64,000 nt of DNA from Alphaproteobacteria bacterium (GCA_015231795.1 JADGAX010000010.1:1-64000), one strand, 5' to 3'; positions 26,535 to 36,480 are shown, counted from the stretch's first letter. Notes: generated by a model not told the origin, from the sequence alone. Numbers and translations are program-made.

Positions 26535-28739
26535 TTGGGCAGTTTCGTCTGGTCGAGCGATTTGCTTGTCGGGCATGAGAGAATCGACCTGGATCATCGG
26601 CAACTGGTTGATTTGTCCAGCGAGGTCGAGGACCTGATCGCCACAGGCGGCGACATTGAAACGCTTCGCCACAAATTGTCGGAGCTTTATACGCGGCTTG
26701 CCGCGCATTGTTCCTTTGAAGAGGAATTGATGCGAACGCTGCCGCATGAACCTTTTGGCGCGCGCGTCAACGACCATATCGCCCGTCATGCGGTCATGCT
26801 TGATACAGCCAGGGAATTGCTGGAAAAGGCCAACCGCCATCTGGCGGGCCAGCCGTCTCAGATGGAACCCGACAGTAAGCAGGTCATTGCCTTGATGAAA
26901 ACGCTGATCCAGGAGGATCGCGAACTGGTCGGCATTCTGGCGGGCAGGAAGCGCCAGGCCAACGCAGGTTTGCTTGCCGCAGGGAAGATGGCGCGTCCGG
27001 TGACGGTCGGCATGTATCTTACATTCATTCTGGTCTCTGTTCTGCTGCTGTTGCTGGCCATGCTGGGCCTCACTTACTACGAAACCACCGAGCGGGTGGA
27101 AGGCGAGACCAGGAATGCCGCCCGCGCCGTTCTGGGCAGCATCGCCAATGATGTGGCGGGAACCTTGAACGACAATCGCGACGCCATGGAGCGTATCGCC
27201 AACCGGCCTCTGATCCGCACGCCAACGCAGGAGAAATGCGACGGCATCTTGTGGGAATTCAGGGAAATCTTTCCGCGTTTCGCCAATGCCACGACCATCG
27301 AGTTGGACGGCACGGCGCTTTGCTCCGCCGTGCCGCAGCCGGGCGGCAAGCCGGTCAATGTCGGCAAGGCAGAATGGTTCCAGCGCGCCCAGGCGGAAAA
27401 AACCTTTGTGGTCGGCAAGCCCTTTCTTGGCCCCATTACCGGGCGCTGGGTTTCGGTGTTGATTCTTCCGGTTTACGACGATCAAGGCGTTCATTTGCGC
27501 TATTTGGGTTTCCCGCTCGATCTTGCCGCCCTGGTTCCAAGACTTGGCGACATGCCCTTGCATGAAGACAGCGTGGCGGGCATTGCGACCCAGGATGGAA
27601 CGATCGTCTGGCGAAGCAAGGACGCAGACAATTGGGTGGGCAAAAGCCTGAAGGACAGAACGGCGTTCTCGAACTTTGTCGAGATGGGGATCGGCGAGAC
27701 GACGACAAGCGGGGTCGACGATGTCGAGCGCACCTATTTCTTCGAACGGATCGAGGCGAGCGGTTGGGTGGCCTGGATTGGCGTTCCTACCGACACGCCG
27801 CGCACGATTTTGTTGAAGGTGCTTCCACCGGTTGCCCTGCTTGGCCTTTTTGGCTTGAGCTTGGTGTCGGTCATTTCGTTTTTGCTGACAAGGCGGATCG
27901 TCGGGCCGATGCGTGAACTGGCCGAAACAGCCCGCGCCATTCAGAATGGCAAGTTGGATGCCCGCGCCCGCCTTGACGGCCCGCGCGAGGTGGTCGAAGT
28001 GGCGCGTGAAATCAACGCCATGATCGACCTGCGCGAACGCCAAACCGACGAGTTGATGCGGTCCAACGTGGAATTGGAGCGCTTCGCCTATGTCGCTTCG
28101 CACGATCTTCAAGAGCCGGTGCGAACCGTCGTGGCCTATTCACAGCTTCTTGAGCGCAAGAACGCAGACCGTCTTGACGACGATGGAAAGGAATATCTTG
28201 GCTTCATCGTCGGCGGTGCCAAGCGGATGGGGGAGTTGGTCAGGGACCTGTTGAGCTATTCCAGAATCTCAGGCGCTGGCCGCAAGTTCGCCGCAGTCGA
28301 TCTTGCCGCCTTGGCCACGGACGCCGTGGAAAGCCTGCGGGAAATGACGGAGCAAAGCGGAGCTTCTGTCGAGGTGGATAGCGCTTGCCTGCCAACGGTG
28401 CTGGGCGACGCGATGCAGTTGACGGAATTGCTGCAAAATCTTGTGATCAACGCCATCCGTTTTTGCAAGCCGGGCATTCCTCCCCGGATTCGCATAACCG
28501 CCACGGCGAACGAAAGCCACGCCACCATTTGCGTCTCGGACAACGGCATCGGAATCGAAAGACAGTATTGGGACCACATCTTCCTTGTCTTCAAGCGGTT
28601 GCATGGCGCTTCTTATCCGGGAACCGGGATCGGTCTGGCCATCTGCAAACGGATCGTCGAAGGGCATGGCGGGCGGATTTGGGTGGCGTCGAAGCCGGGA
28701 GAGGGCAGTTCGTTCTTCTTTACCTTGCCCTTGGCCTGA
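26535..28739 (+). CDS. bacteriohemerythrin-fused membrane sensor histidine kinase
   Basis: The product has 734 residues. Residues 1-135 are a hemerythrin domain with diiron ligand positions His21, His58, Glu62, His81, His85 and Asp128; the fifth histidine expected near 123 is Thr. A membrane helix (about 155-182), an extracytoplasmic Cache-like sensor (about 185-420), a second helix (about 425-450) and HAMP follow. Next come HisKA with phospho-acceptor YVASHDLQEPVRTVV and an ATPase domain (NLVINAIRFC, VSDNGIGI, GTGIGLAICKRIVEGHGG). The start is a TTG with GGGAGAG just upstream; the next ATG would remove half the hemerythrin. It probably senses oxygen or NO inside and a ligand outside. No partner regulator is adjacent. 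Confidence 0.9.
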   Translation: MGSFVWSSDLLVGHERIDLDHRQLVDLSSEVEDLIATGGDIETLRHKLSELYTRLAAHCSFEEELMRTLPHEPFGARVNDHIARHAVMLDTARELLEKANRHLAGQPSQMEPDSKQVIALMKTLIQEDRELVGILAGRKRQANAGLLAAGKMARPVTVGMYLTFILVSVLLLLLAMLGLTYYETTERVEGETRNAARAVLGSIANDVAGTLNDNRDAMERIANRPLIRTPTQEKCDGILWEFREIFPRFANATTIELDGTALCSAVPQPGGKPVNVGKAEWFQRAQAEKTFVVGKPFLGPITGRWVSVLILPVYDDQGVHLRYLGFPLDLAALVPRLGDMPLHEDSVAGIATQDGTIVWRSKDADNWVGKSLKDRTAFSNFVEMGIGETTTSGVDDVERTYFFERIEASGWVAWIGVPTDTPRTILLKVLPPVALLGLFGLSLVSVISFLLTRRIVGPMRELAETARAIQNGKLDARARLDGPREVVEVAREINAMIDLRERQTDELMRSNVELERFAYVASHDLQEPVRTVVAYSQLLERKNADRLDDDGKEYLGFIVGGAKRMGELVRDLLSYSRISGAGRKFAAVDLAALATDAVESLREMTEQSGASVEVDSACLPTVLGDAMQLTELLQNLVINAIRFCKPGIPPRIRITATANESHATICVSDNGIGIERQYWDHIFLVFKRLHGASYPGTGIGLAICKRIVEGHGGRIWVASKPGEGSSFFFTLPLA

Positions 28740-28750
28740 GAAGGTCGGGC

Positions 28751-29551
28751 TTACTCCCCCACATTCAGCAACAGTCCTTTTTTGCGCGCCACCTGAAAGA
28801 CAAACAAGAACAGGCTGGCGGCCGCGACGGCGTAAAGCGCGTTCAGGCCCAGGGCGGACAAAAAGTGGCCTTGGTCGAAACGCCCCTCCAGCATCGCGAT
28901 GCGCAAACCTTCGAAGACATGGGTCGATGGAAGCGCCCAGGACACGGGCTGGAGCCAGACGGGCAGGACGGAGACCGGATAATAGATGCAGGAAATGGGG
29001 GCCAGGGCGAAGATCAGCACCCAGGCTAGGCTTTCCGCCCCCAGCCCGAAGCGCAGCACAAGCGAAGAGACGGCCAGCCCCATCACGGCGCCGAAGAAGA
29101 GAAGGTTGGCGTAAAAGGCCAGAAGCGGCCAGCCCAGCTTGAAGATGGAGAAGTCGAACATTGGAATAGCCAGCAAGGCGGCGGGCAGAATTCCGACCGT
29201 GGTGCGCAGCAGACTCATGATCAGCATGGCGGCCACCAATTCGATGGGGCGCAGCGGGCTTACGAACAACTGCCCCAGATTGCGCGACCACATTTCTTCC
29301 AGAAAGGCGAGCGCCACTCCCAGATTGCCGCGAAACAGCACGTCCCACAACAGCACGGCGCCGATGAAAACGCCGCTTGCCTGCGCCACCCAATTTGAAT
29401 TTCCGGCCAGGAATTGGCTGGTCAGTCCCCAGACCAGCATATTGATGGTGGGCCAATAGGCCATTTCCAAGATGCGCGGCCAAGACCCCCGGAACAGATA
29501 GTAATGGCGCAACACCAATGCGCCGATGCGCATGCGGGGGGTCGATCTCAT
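28751..29551 (-). CDS. ABC-2 type transporter permease
   Basis: This 266-residue membrane protein has about six hydrophobic helices. It carries the ABC-2 signature region LFVSPLRPIELVAAMLIMSLLRTTVG and a conserved FALAPISCIYYPVSVLPVWLQPVSWALPSTHVFEGLR segment, typical of NodJ/DrrB-like exporters. It overlaps the ATPase gene by four bases (ATGA) and forms its membrane partner. The substrate is unknown; the upstream EAL-like proteins are the only clue to physiological context. Confidence 0.88.
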   Translation of the reverse strand: MRSTPRMRIGALVLRHYYLFRGSWPRILEMAYWPTINMLVWGLTSQFLAGNSNWVAQASGVFIGAVLLWDVLFRGNLGVALAFLEEMWSRNLGQLFVSPLRPIELVAAMLIMSLLRTTVGILPAALLAIPMFDFSIFKLGWPLLAFYANLLFFGAVMGLAVSSLVLRFGLGAESLAWVLIFALAPISCIYYPVSVLPVWLQPVSWALPSTHVFEGLRIAMLEGRFDQGHFLSALGLNALYAVAAASLFLFVFQVARKKGLLLNVGE

Positions 29552-30294
29552 GCACTTGTCTCCGGGCTGCGCATGACGTGCAGGAACACTTCCTCCAGAT
29601 TGGACCGCCCAAAACGCTCGACCAGATCCTGCGGCGTTCCATGCTCCACCACGCGTCCCTGCTTCATGATCAGGGCCGAATCGGCCAGCCGTTCAACCTC
29701 GGCCATGTTGTGCGAAGCGATCAACAGGGCGGCGCCGCTTTTCGCCCGCCAGTCTTCCAGCCTTGTGCGCACCCAATCGGCGGTGTCGGGATCGAGCGAG
29801 GCCGTCGGTTCGTCCAAAAGCAGCAGTTCGGGATCGTTGAGCAGCGCCTTGGCCAGCGCCACGCGCGTCCGCTGTCCCGACGACAAGCGGCCCGTCGGCT
29901 TGTCCAGATGTTCGGCGACGCCGAAATCTTCGGCCAACTGCTCGACCCGCTGGCGGGGATGATGAAGACCGAACAGCATGGCGTAGACGGACAGATTCTC
30001 GCGCACGGTCAGTCGATGGGGAAGGTCCACATAGGGCGAGGAGAAATTGATGCGGTCCAGCACCCGGAAACGATGGGCCACCATATCCTCGCCCAGCACG
30101 CTGATTGTGCCCTCGTCGGGCACCAGCAGGCCCAGAAGCATGGACAGGGTGGTCGTTTTGCCAGCGCCGTTGCCGCCCAACAGGGCCACGCAGCCACCCC
30201 TGGGCACCGTGAAGGAAATATGGTCAACGGCATGGGTGGGGCCGAAACTTTTTGCCAAATTCTCGACGTGAACCGCAGAAGAGGAAGCCGACAC
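29548..30294 (-). CDS. ABC transporter ATP-binding protein
   Basis: This 248-residue nucleotide-binding subunit has Walker A LLGGNGAGKTTTLSMLLGLL, signature LSSGQRTRVALAKAL, Walker B LLLLDEPTASLD and the H-loop LIASHNMAEVERL. The class is the CcmA/NodI/drug-export type that pairs with ABC-2 permeases, as it does here. The start is a GTG immediately after the TAA of the upstream EAL-like gene (TAAGTG), which suggests translational coupling. Confidence 0.92.
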   Translation of the reverse strand: MSASSSAVHVENLAKSFGPTHAVDHISFTVPRGGCVALLGGNGAGKTTTLSMLLGLLVPDEGTISVLGEDMVAHRFRVLDRINFSSPYVDLPHRLTVRENLSVYAMLFGLHHPRQRVEQLAEDFGVAEHLDKPTGRLSSGQRTRVALAKALLNDPELLLLDEPTASLDPDTADWVRTRLEDWRAKSGAALLIASHNMAEVERLADSALIMKQGRVVEHGTPQDLVERFGRSNLEEVFLHVMRSPETSA

Positions 30295-31572
30295 TTAGCG
30301 CCGCCCCAGCCGTTTGGCTCGCAACCCCTGCTGGGTGATGTCGTACAGGCGCTGATCGACATAGCGGCCCTGGAAAAGGGTCAGGCCAAGCGACTGGCCG
30401 ATCTGGATGGCCTCGACGGTGTCGCAGCGGCACATGATGATGCGCCCCGGACTGCGCTCGATAACCAACTGGGACAGCTTCTCGCGCTCGGCCTCGTTGG
30501 CGACGATCTCGGGCAGGTCGGGCGACCAGACCAGCTTGATCAGGTCGGCCCCCAGCTTGGCGCGGTCGATGAAGCGCATGGCCTGATGCGTCAGTCCGTC
30601 GATGCAGATGCGATAGCCGCGTTCATGCACGAAGTCACGGGCGAACATGAAGGCGGAAAGATCGTAGAAAATGTCGGTCTTTTGCAACTCGATGACGATG
30701 GTGCCGCGCGACGCCGAGCGCACATTGTCGTCGAATTTCAAGAACTCCTGCGACATGAGCGTGGAAACGTTCAGATTGACCGAGAAATCCTGGGTCAAGG
30801 AGCGGTCGTCGTTCTTGGACAGAAGCGACAGAACGCGCCGATCCAGCGTTTCGGTCAGATGCTGAAACAGCCATGGGCTTGAGGTGAAGTTGGCGTTGGG
30901 TATCAAGGTTTGGCGCAAGTCGGCGATCGAAACGAACAATTCGGTCGAGACGTGCTGGGGAGCCGCCTTGCCCACGATGGCGCAGACCGACTGGCGGCGC
31001 ACCAGATTGGACAGGTCGGCCTGGCTGAGCGCGTCCTCGATCTTGCCCAGAAGTTCGGGCGTCAGCGGAGTGCCGCCTTGACGCGCCTGGGGGGCGGCGA
31101 ATTGCTGATTGGCGGATTCGGCGACCTTGCGCTTCTTTTCCTCCTCCTCGGCCATGATTTGGGCTTCGGTCAGGAGTTGTTCATAGTCGCGCGCGATCTC
31201 GTACTTGGCGCAGAATTGTTCGCGGACGCCGGGAATGTCGTCGAGCAGCAGCGAATCGTCGGCGAACATGAAGCGCAGGCGGGCGATTACCGCCTGAACG
31301 TCGTCGTCGGCCTCCGTCTTGAAAACGAAGATCAGGTCACCATTGGCCAGCGAGAACAACTGGCCGTCGCCGCGTTTCACCATGACTTCGAAACTGGAAG
31401 CGGCGGCGCGGATATGCTGCGTGCGCCGGTTCTGGGCTTCCAGCTTGGACAGATAGATGCGGACGGCGCGCCGACCCTTCTTGAAGTTCTCAAGCCGGAA
31501 CAGATAATCGACCAGCAGGCTTTCCTGGCTGGCCTGGGCGCGCTTGGCGGAATCGAGAATGGGCAGCGCCAT
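30295..31572 (-). CDS. degenerate EAL-like protein (paralogue of next gene)
   Basis: This 425-residue cytosolic protein has a novel-looking N-terminal domain (about 1-135), a coiled-coil, Glu/Lys-rich linker (MAEEEEKKRKVAESANQQF) and a C-terminal half that follows the EAL fold pattern: FSVNLNVSTLMSQEFLKF, TIVIELQKTDIF, YRICIDGLTHQAMRFI and ADLIKLVW. The residues that should be E-A-L, the D-D-F-G-x-G loop and the catalytic acids are lost, so it should not hydrolyse c-di-GMP. It may bind a nucleotide or act as an adaptor. It is closely similar in layout to the upstream gene at 31576-32910 and is coupled to the ABC transporter. Confidence 0.7.
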   Translation of the reverse strand: MALPILDSAKRAQASQESLLVDYLFRLENFKKGRRAVRIYLSKLEAQNRRTQHIRAAASSFEVMVKRGDGQLFSLANGDLIFVFKTEADDDVQAVIARLRFMFADDSLLLDDIPGVREQFCAKYEIARDYEQLLTEAQIMAEEEEKKRKVAESANQQFAAPQARQGGTPLTPELLGKIEDALSQADLSNLVRRQSVCAIVGKAAPQHVSTELFVSIADLRQTLIPNANFTSSPWLFQHLTETLDRRVLSLLSKNDDRSLTQDFSVNLNVSTLMSQEFLKFDDNVRSASRGTIVIELQKTDIFYDLSAFMFARDFVHERGYRICIDGLTHQAMRFIDRAKLGADLIKLVWSPDLPEIVANEAEREKLSQLVIERSPGRIIMCRCDTVEAIQIGQSLGLTLFQGRYVDQRLYDITQQGLRAKRLGRR

Positions 31573-31575
31573 CGC

Positions 31576-32910
31576 CTATTTCCTCATCGTGCGAATGTCG
31601 GGCTGATGATCGACCATCAGCGGGTTCGGACATTCCGACCGGATGCGTCCCGAAACGACGCCCCGGCGCTGCGTGCACTGGGCCAGCGTGCAGCCGCCGC
31701 TTTTCTCGCATTTTTCCATCGTGACGGCGGCCATCATGGAATCGAGGAAACGTCCCTGGAACATGGTGATGTTTTGCCCCAAGCCCCAGAGAATGGATTT
31801 TTCATTGTCGCAACGCGCCAGCACGACGCGCCCCAGCCCCATCGCTTCCAGCCAATTTCGGCTGCTTTTCGCTGAAAGGTTCTCGATCAGGGCCGGCAGT
31901 TCCGGGGTCCAAACCATTTTGATCAGGTCGGCGCCGAACAGGGCGGGATCGATCACGCCCAGGCTCAAATGCGACAGGCTGTCGATCAGAATGCGGTGGT
32001 TTTTGGCATGCAGCATGTCGCGCGCCCTGAAATAGGCCGCGAAATCATTGAAAACATCGACAGGCATCACTTCGACGACGATGCCGATGCGCCCCTGGCA
32101 CCAATCCAGGAAAGCGGCGAAGGCGGGTGTCGACAGGCTGGTCAGGTTGAGGTTGAGGCTGAGCGTCTTGGGCACGCAGGCCTGGGGCAGGCGCTTGACG
32201 GAATCCATGACGCGAAGATCGAGCATCTGGCATAGATGGTCGAACAGCCAGCGGCTGCCTGCAAAGCGAGTGTCGGTGGTCACGGCACGCTCAAGATCGT
32301 TCATGGAAACGAAGAATTCCTGAAACGCCAGGGTGCCGCGTCCCTTTTCGGTGAAGCCGATCACCGATTGGCGGCGCAGGAAAGGGCTGATGTCGATCGT
32401 CGAGACCGCCTTCAAGGCGGCGGAGAGCGTACGGGGCGTCAGGAAGTCGCCGCTGGGCGGCTTGACGCGCGTCTTGTTCTCTTCGGCCCAAACCACCATC
32501 TGGCGGCAAAGCTCGAAGAAATCTGGATAGCCATAGGTCAGCTCATACCATTGGTAGAATTTGCTTTCACCGCCATATTCGTAAAAGGTCAGGGGATCGT
32601 TCTTGAACAACGATTTCAGCTTGTCGATGACCTCTTCGATGTCGGCTTGGCGCATATCCTTGCCCAGGACGACGATGTCTTGATTTGAAAGCACGAAAAT
32701 CTGCGAGCGAAAGCTGCTGACCAAGTTGTCGAACATGCGCAGCGCGATGCGCATCTTGGGTTCGCTGCGGTTGGCGGGCAGCAGGCGCGACAGATAGACC
32801 TGTACGGCCAACCAGTCAGCCGGGTCGCGTCCCAGCCGCTCCACGGTATCGTAGAGCAGTTTTTCCTGGGTGACGTATTCCCTGCCTGCTTTTGCGGCTT
32901 CCAGCGCCAT
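31576..32910 (-). CDS. degenerate EAL-like protein with C-terminal cysteine cluster
   Basis: This 444-residue protein is a paralogue of the gene that follows three bases downstream. The shared plan is an N-terminal domain (about 1-150; VQVYLSRLLPANRSEP, FVLSNQDIVVLGKD) and a C-terminal EAL-like half (LSLNLNLTSLSTPAFAAFL, GIVVEVMPVDVFNDF, HRILIDSLSHLSLGVID, ADLIKMVW) lacking the catalytic residues. Unlike its partner it ends with a cysteine-rich tail: CEKSGGCTLAQC, then a further Cys about 20 residues later, so metal or Fe-S binding is possible. The pair and the ABC transporter form one four-gene unit. Function unknown. Confidence 0.7.
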   Translation of the reverse strand: MALEAAKAGREYVTQEKLLYDTVERLGRDPADWLAVQVYLSRLLPANRSEPKMRIALRMFDNLVSSFRSQIFVLSNQDIVVLGKDMRQADIEEVIDKLKSLFKNDPLTFYEYGGESKFYQWYELTYGYPDFFELCRQMVVWAEENKTRVKPPSGDFLTPRTLSAALKAVSTIDISPFLRRQSVIGFTEKGRGTLAFQEFFVSMNDLERAVTTDTRFAGSRWLFDHLCQMLDLRVMDSVKRLPQACVPKTLSLNLNLTSLSTPAFAAFLDWCQGRIGIVVEVMPVDVFNDFAAYFRARDMLHAKNHRILIDSLSHLSLGVIDPALFGADLIKMVWTPELPALIENLSAKSSRNWLEAMGLGRVVLARCDNEKSILWGLGQNITMFQGRFLDSMMAAVTMEKCEKSGGCTLAQCTQRRGVVSGRIRSECPNPLMVDHQPDIRTMRK

Positions 32911-33031
32911 CGCGATCTAAGGTCTCCCTAACCTATCAATCCTGTCCAACAAGCGATAAGATATGGTTAAATATGGTGACGTTCTCCATTCGTTAACACA
33001 TAACACCCGCATCTTCCAGGAACCAGAGGCG

Positions 33032-33769
33032 ATGCCTCACAGCAAGCGATACGCACCCAGCCCCGGGACCCGTCTTTACGCGGTCGGGGACATCCATGGG
33101 CGGCCCGATCTGTTGGAAAAGGTGCTGGCCCGCATCGCCAAGGACGCCAAAAAGAGCCGGGCGGCCAGGACCAAGGTCGTCACCTTGGGCGATTATGTCG
33201 ATCGCGGGCCGGATTCCCGGGGGGTCGTGCAGCGCCTGATGAAGCCTCCACCCGAGGGAATTGACGAGTTGATCAGCCTGAAGGGCAATCACGAAGACAT
33301 GCTGCTGCGCTTTCTGGACCACCCCCTGCATGGCGGTTTTGAATGGATTTTGCTCAATGGCGGCGCTCCGACCCTGGCAAGCTGGGGGGTTGACCTGCCC
33401 GCCATTTTGGATTCCAGGGAAATCAAAGGGTTGCACAAGGACTTTCTTGAGCGCCTGACGCCAGAAGAGCGCATGTTCATCGCCAATATGCCGCTCAAGC
33501 ATGTGGATGGCACGATTTTGTGCGTTCATGCGGGCATCAGGCCGGGAATCGCCCTGTCGCATCAGGTTCCCGACGATCTGTTATGGATCAGGGACGCCTT
33601 CCTGGACAGCACGGCGGCGCATGGCAAGCTGGTGGTTCACGGGCATACGGTCACCTTCGAGCCGGAGCTTTGCCAGAACCGGGCGGGGATCGATACCGGG
33701 GCTTGGCGCACCGGCACCTTGACGGCCCTGGGGCTGGAAGGCGATAAACGCTGGATTCTTCACACCTGA
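33032..33769 (+). CDS. PPP-family serine/threonine protein phosphatase-like metallophosphatase
   Basis: This 245-residue enzyme has all the dimetal motifs of the calcineurin-like fold: [38 protein letters not shown], a later HAGI and VVHGHT. The set GDxHG, GDxVDRG, GNHE is that of bacterial PrpA/ApaH-like PPP phosphatases. The substrate may be a phosphoprotein or a dinucleotide. The start at 33032 gives a protein beginning [18 protein letters not shown]; an earlier ATG at 32963 adds 23 residues with no recognisable feature. Confidence 0.88.
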   Translation: MPHSKRYAPSPGTRLYAVGDIHGRPDLLEKVLARIAKDAKKSRAARTKVVTLGDYVDRGPDSRGVVQRLMKPPPEGIDELISLKGNHEDMLLRFLDHPLHGGFEWILLNGGAPTLASWGVDLPAILDSREIKGLHKDFLERLTPEERMFIANMPLKHVDGTILCVHAGIRPGIALSHQVPDDLLWIRDAFLDSTAAHGKLVVHGHTVTFEPELCQNRAGIDTGAWRTGTLTALGLEGDKRWILHT

Positions 33770-33770
33770 C

Positions 33771-34724
33771 ATGGATGGATGCATGTATCCCGGCAAGCGA
33801 ATTCTGGTTACCGGCGGCGCCGGATTCTTGGGGTCGCATCTGTGCGAGCGTTTGGCCAATGACGGGGCCGAAGTTCTGTGCGTCGACAACTACTTCACCG
33901 GTCGGCGCCAGAACGTGGCCCATCTGTTCGCTAACCCGCGTTTCGAGCTGATGCGCCACGACGTGACCTTTCCGCTCTATGTCGAGGTGGACGAGATTTA
34001 CAATCTGGCCTGTCCGGCCTCGCCCATCCATTACCAGTACGATCCGGTGCAGACCACCAAGACCAGCGTGCATGGCGCCATCAACATGCTGGGGTTGGCC
34101 AAGCGCACCAGGGCCAAGATTTTCCAGGCCTCGACCAGCGAGGTTTACGGCGATCCCGACATCCACCCGCAGCCGGAAAGCTATCGCGGCAACGTCAATC
34201 CCATCGGTCCCCGCGCTTGCTACGACGAGGGCAAGCGCTGCGCCGAAACGCTGTTCTTCGATTACAAGCGCCAGCACAATTTGCGCATCCGGGTGGCGCG
34301 CATCTTCAACACCTATGGACCGCGCATGCATCCCAATGACGGGCGCGTGGTTTCGAATTTCATCGTCCAGGCGCTGTCCAACCAGCCGATCACCATCTAT
34401 GGCAACGGCCAACAGACGCGCAGCTTTTGCTATGTCGACGATCTGATCGAAGGCTTCGTGCGCCTGATGGCCGCCCCCGACGAGGTGACGGGTCCGGTCA
34501 ATCTGGGCAATCCCGGCGAATTCACCATGCTGGAATTGGCCGAGAAGGTCATCGCGCTGACCAAGTCGTCCTCGAAGCTGGAATTCAAGGACCTGCCGGT
34601 CGATGACCCCTTGCAGCGCTGCCCCGACATCACCTTGGCCAAAGGCAAGCTGGGCTGGGAACCCAAGGTGGCGCTGGAAGAAGGATTGGGCCGCACCATC
34701 GCCTATTTCAAGGGGATATTGTAG
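33771..34724 (+). CDS. UDP-glucuronate decarboxylase (UDP-xylose synthase)
   Basis: This 317-residue extended short-chain dehydrogenase has the NAD loop [19 protein letters not shown] and family-specific [19 protein letters not shown], the TSEVYGDP block with catalytic Thr/Ser, the Y-x3-K pair in [16 protein letters not shown], and [21 protein letters not shown]. It converts UDP-glucuronate to UDP-xylose for surface polysaccharide. A second ATG at 33783 could also be the start. It follows the phosphatase stop by one base, so the two are probably cotranscribed. Confidence 0.92.
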   Translation: MDGCMYPGKRILVTGGAGFLGSHLCERLANDGAEVLCVDNYFTGRRQNVAHLFANPRFELMRHDVTFPLYVEVDEIYNLACPASPIHYQYDPVQTTKTSVHGAINMLGLAKRTRAKIFQASTSEVYGDPDIHPQPESYRGNVNPIGPRACYDEGKRCAETLFFDYKRQHNLRIRVARIFNTYGPRMHPNDGRVVSNFIVQALSNQPITIYGNGQQTRSFCYVDDLIEGFVRLMAAPDEVTGPVNLGNPGEFTMLELAEKVIALTKSSSKLEFKDLPVDDPLQRCPDITLAKGKLGWEPKVALEEGLGRTIAYFKGIL

Positions 34725-34733
34725 GGGGGCTTG

Positions 34734-36467
34734 TTAACCAAACGCCCCATGCACCGCCCTGGCCCAGCCGCGCAAATTTGGCTCGCCCATCCAGCGGGCG
34801 ACGGGCACGGAAAAGCCGGTTTTTCCCCGGTGCAGAATTTCGGGCGGCAGCGCACGTTTGGGCGTGGCCGCCATATCGGCTTTGCTGGTCCTGAAGGGCA
34901 ACAGATTCTCAAATAGCGCGGCGTCGACCAAGGGTGTGCGGATTTCCAGCCCATGCGCCATGCCTGCCCAGTCGGTGTCGCGCAGCAACTGGTTCTTCAT
35001 GTAATTGCCGATTTCCAGGGCCGCCATGCGGTCACGGTCGCGGGTCAGTCCTGAAATTCTCCGCTCCAGTTGCGCCAGCGCCGCTAGGCTTTCCAGCCCC
35101 TGGCGTGCCATGTCTTCGCCCAACAAGCCGGGCAATTCCCAGGGCATGAACAGGCCGCGTTTCAGCAGATAGGCTCCGGCCAAGGTGCCGCCATATTCCA
35201 GCAACCCCGCCGCCTTTGGCGAGGTGACGGCGCCAATCCAGGGAGCCAGGGCCTTCCTGAAGCTGCGGCCAAAGCCGGGCCAGTTGGCGGCCCAGGACAG
35301 GCGGCTGGCGATGGCCGGAACCTGCGCAAACGTGTTATAGCCCGCGAACATTTCGTCGCCGCCCACGCCCGACAGCGCCACCTTCAATCCCAGATCATGC
35401 GCCGCCTTGGCGACCAGCCAGCTATTGACGCCGTCGATGCTGGGCTGGTCCATGTCTTCAAGAATTTGGCACCGCCAGTCATGGAATTCGTCCGGCGTAA
35501 CATGGCGGATGCTGTGGCGCACGCCCAAATGGCGGGCCAGCACTTGCGCCAGCGGCGCTTCATCGGCGGGCGTGCCCGCCAACTCAGCGAATCCCAGCGT
35601 GATGGCGTCGATCTGCGAGGCCTCGCCCCTCTCGCAGGCGAGCGCGGCCACGGTCGCGGAATCGCGGCCAGCGGATAAGAACAATCCCACCGGCACGTCG
35701 GCCACCAGATGGCGCGCAACCGATTCCGACAGCGCTTCTTGCAGGCCGACGCCCGTGGATTTTCCATCCGCCATCAAGGTGGCGGGATCGAACCAGCGCG
35801 ATTCTTGGGCGCGGCCGCCTGCCTCGATCCACAGACTTGAGCCAGCGGGCAGGGCGCGGACGTCGCGATACAGCGTATAGGGTTCGGGTACATGGCCCCA
35901 CAGGAAGAAACCGGCATGGCCCGCCGGTTCGGGTGTTGTATCGATCCAGGGCAAGGTCAGCAGCGCCTTGACCGACGAGGCGAAGGCGATGCGCGTTTGG
36001 GCGCGGGCGATATAAAGGGGCTTGATGCCAAAAGCGTCGCGGGCCAGGAACAGGCCTTGCCTGGCTTCGTCCCACAGCGCAAAGGCGAACATGCCCTTTA
36101 AGCGCGTAAGCATGCCCATCCCTTCCTGGGCGTACAGATGCAGCAAAACTTCGGTATCGCTGTTCGATTTGAAGGCGCAGCCCTTGGCCTCCAGTTCCGC
36201 CCTCAAGTCGCGGTAGTTGTAGATTTCACCGTTGAAGCTGACGGCCAGCCTGCCATCCGCCGAATGCATCGGCTGGGCGCCGGTGGGATTCAAATCGATG
36301 ATGGCTAGGCGGCGATGCGCCAGCCCGATCTTTCCCGTCGGATGAATCCATTGCCCGTGGCCGTCGGGGCCGCGCTTCTCCATGGCGTCGCGCAAACGGG
36401 TCAACTCGCCCGCATCCACCGGGGGAGCGTTTGAATCGATGCCGAAAATGCCAGCGATGCCACACAT
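34734..36467 (-). CDS. asnB: asparagine synthase-like glutamine amidotransferase
   Basis: The product has 577 residues. The N-terminal class II glutaminase (about 1-210) begins MCGIAGIFG with nucleophile Cys2, and has RLAIIDLNPTGAQPM and VSFNGEIYNYRDLRAEL. The C-terminal ATP-pyrophosphatase domain has FLSAGRDSATVAAL in place of the usual S-G-G-x-D-S loop, a variant common in AsnB-like proteins of polysaccharide loci, and LSGVGGDEMFAGYNTF. It may make asparagine or amidate a sugar or peptide. It converges on the UDP-xylose synthase gene with nine bases between stops. Confidence 0.85.
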   Translation of the reverse strand: MCGIAGIFGIDSNAPPVDAGELTRLRDAMEKRGPDGHGQWIHPTGKIGLAHRRLAIIDLNPTGAQPMHSADGRLAVSFNGEIYNYRDLRAELEAKGCAFKSNSDTEVLLHLYAQEGMGMLTRLKGMFAFALWDEARQGLFLARDAFGIKPLYIARAQTRIAFASSVKALLTLPWIDTTPEPAGHAGFFLWGHVPEPYTLYRDVRALPAGSSLWIEAGGRAQESRWFDPATLMADGKSTGVGLQEALSESVARHLVADVPVGLFLSAGRDSATVAALACERGEASQIDAITLGFAELAGTPADEAPLAQVLARHLGVRHSIRHVTPDEFHDWRCQILEDMDQPSIDGVNSWLVAKAAHDLGLKVALSGVGGDEMFAGYNTFAQVPAIASRLSWAANWPGFGRSFRKALAPWIGAVTSPKAAGLLEYGGTLAGAYLLKRGLFMPWELPGLLGEDMARQGLESLAALAQLERRISGLTRDRDRMAALEIGNYMKNQLLRDTDWAGMAHGLEIRTPLVDAALFENLLPFRTSKADMAATPKRALPPEILHRGKTGFSVPVARWMGEPNLRGWARAVHGAFG

Positions 36468-36480
36468 GGAGGGGCTTATA

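Noticed and set aside
26484-28112. 542-codon minus-strand frame opposite the hemerythrin kinase
   Set aside because: The kinase frame carries complete domain motifs; the antiparallel frame has none.
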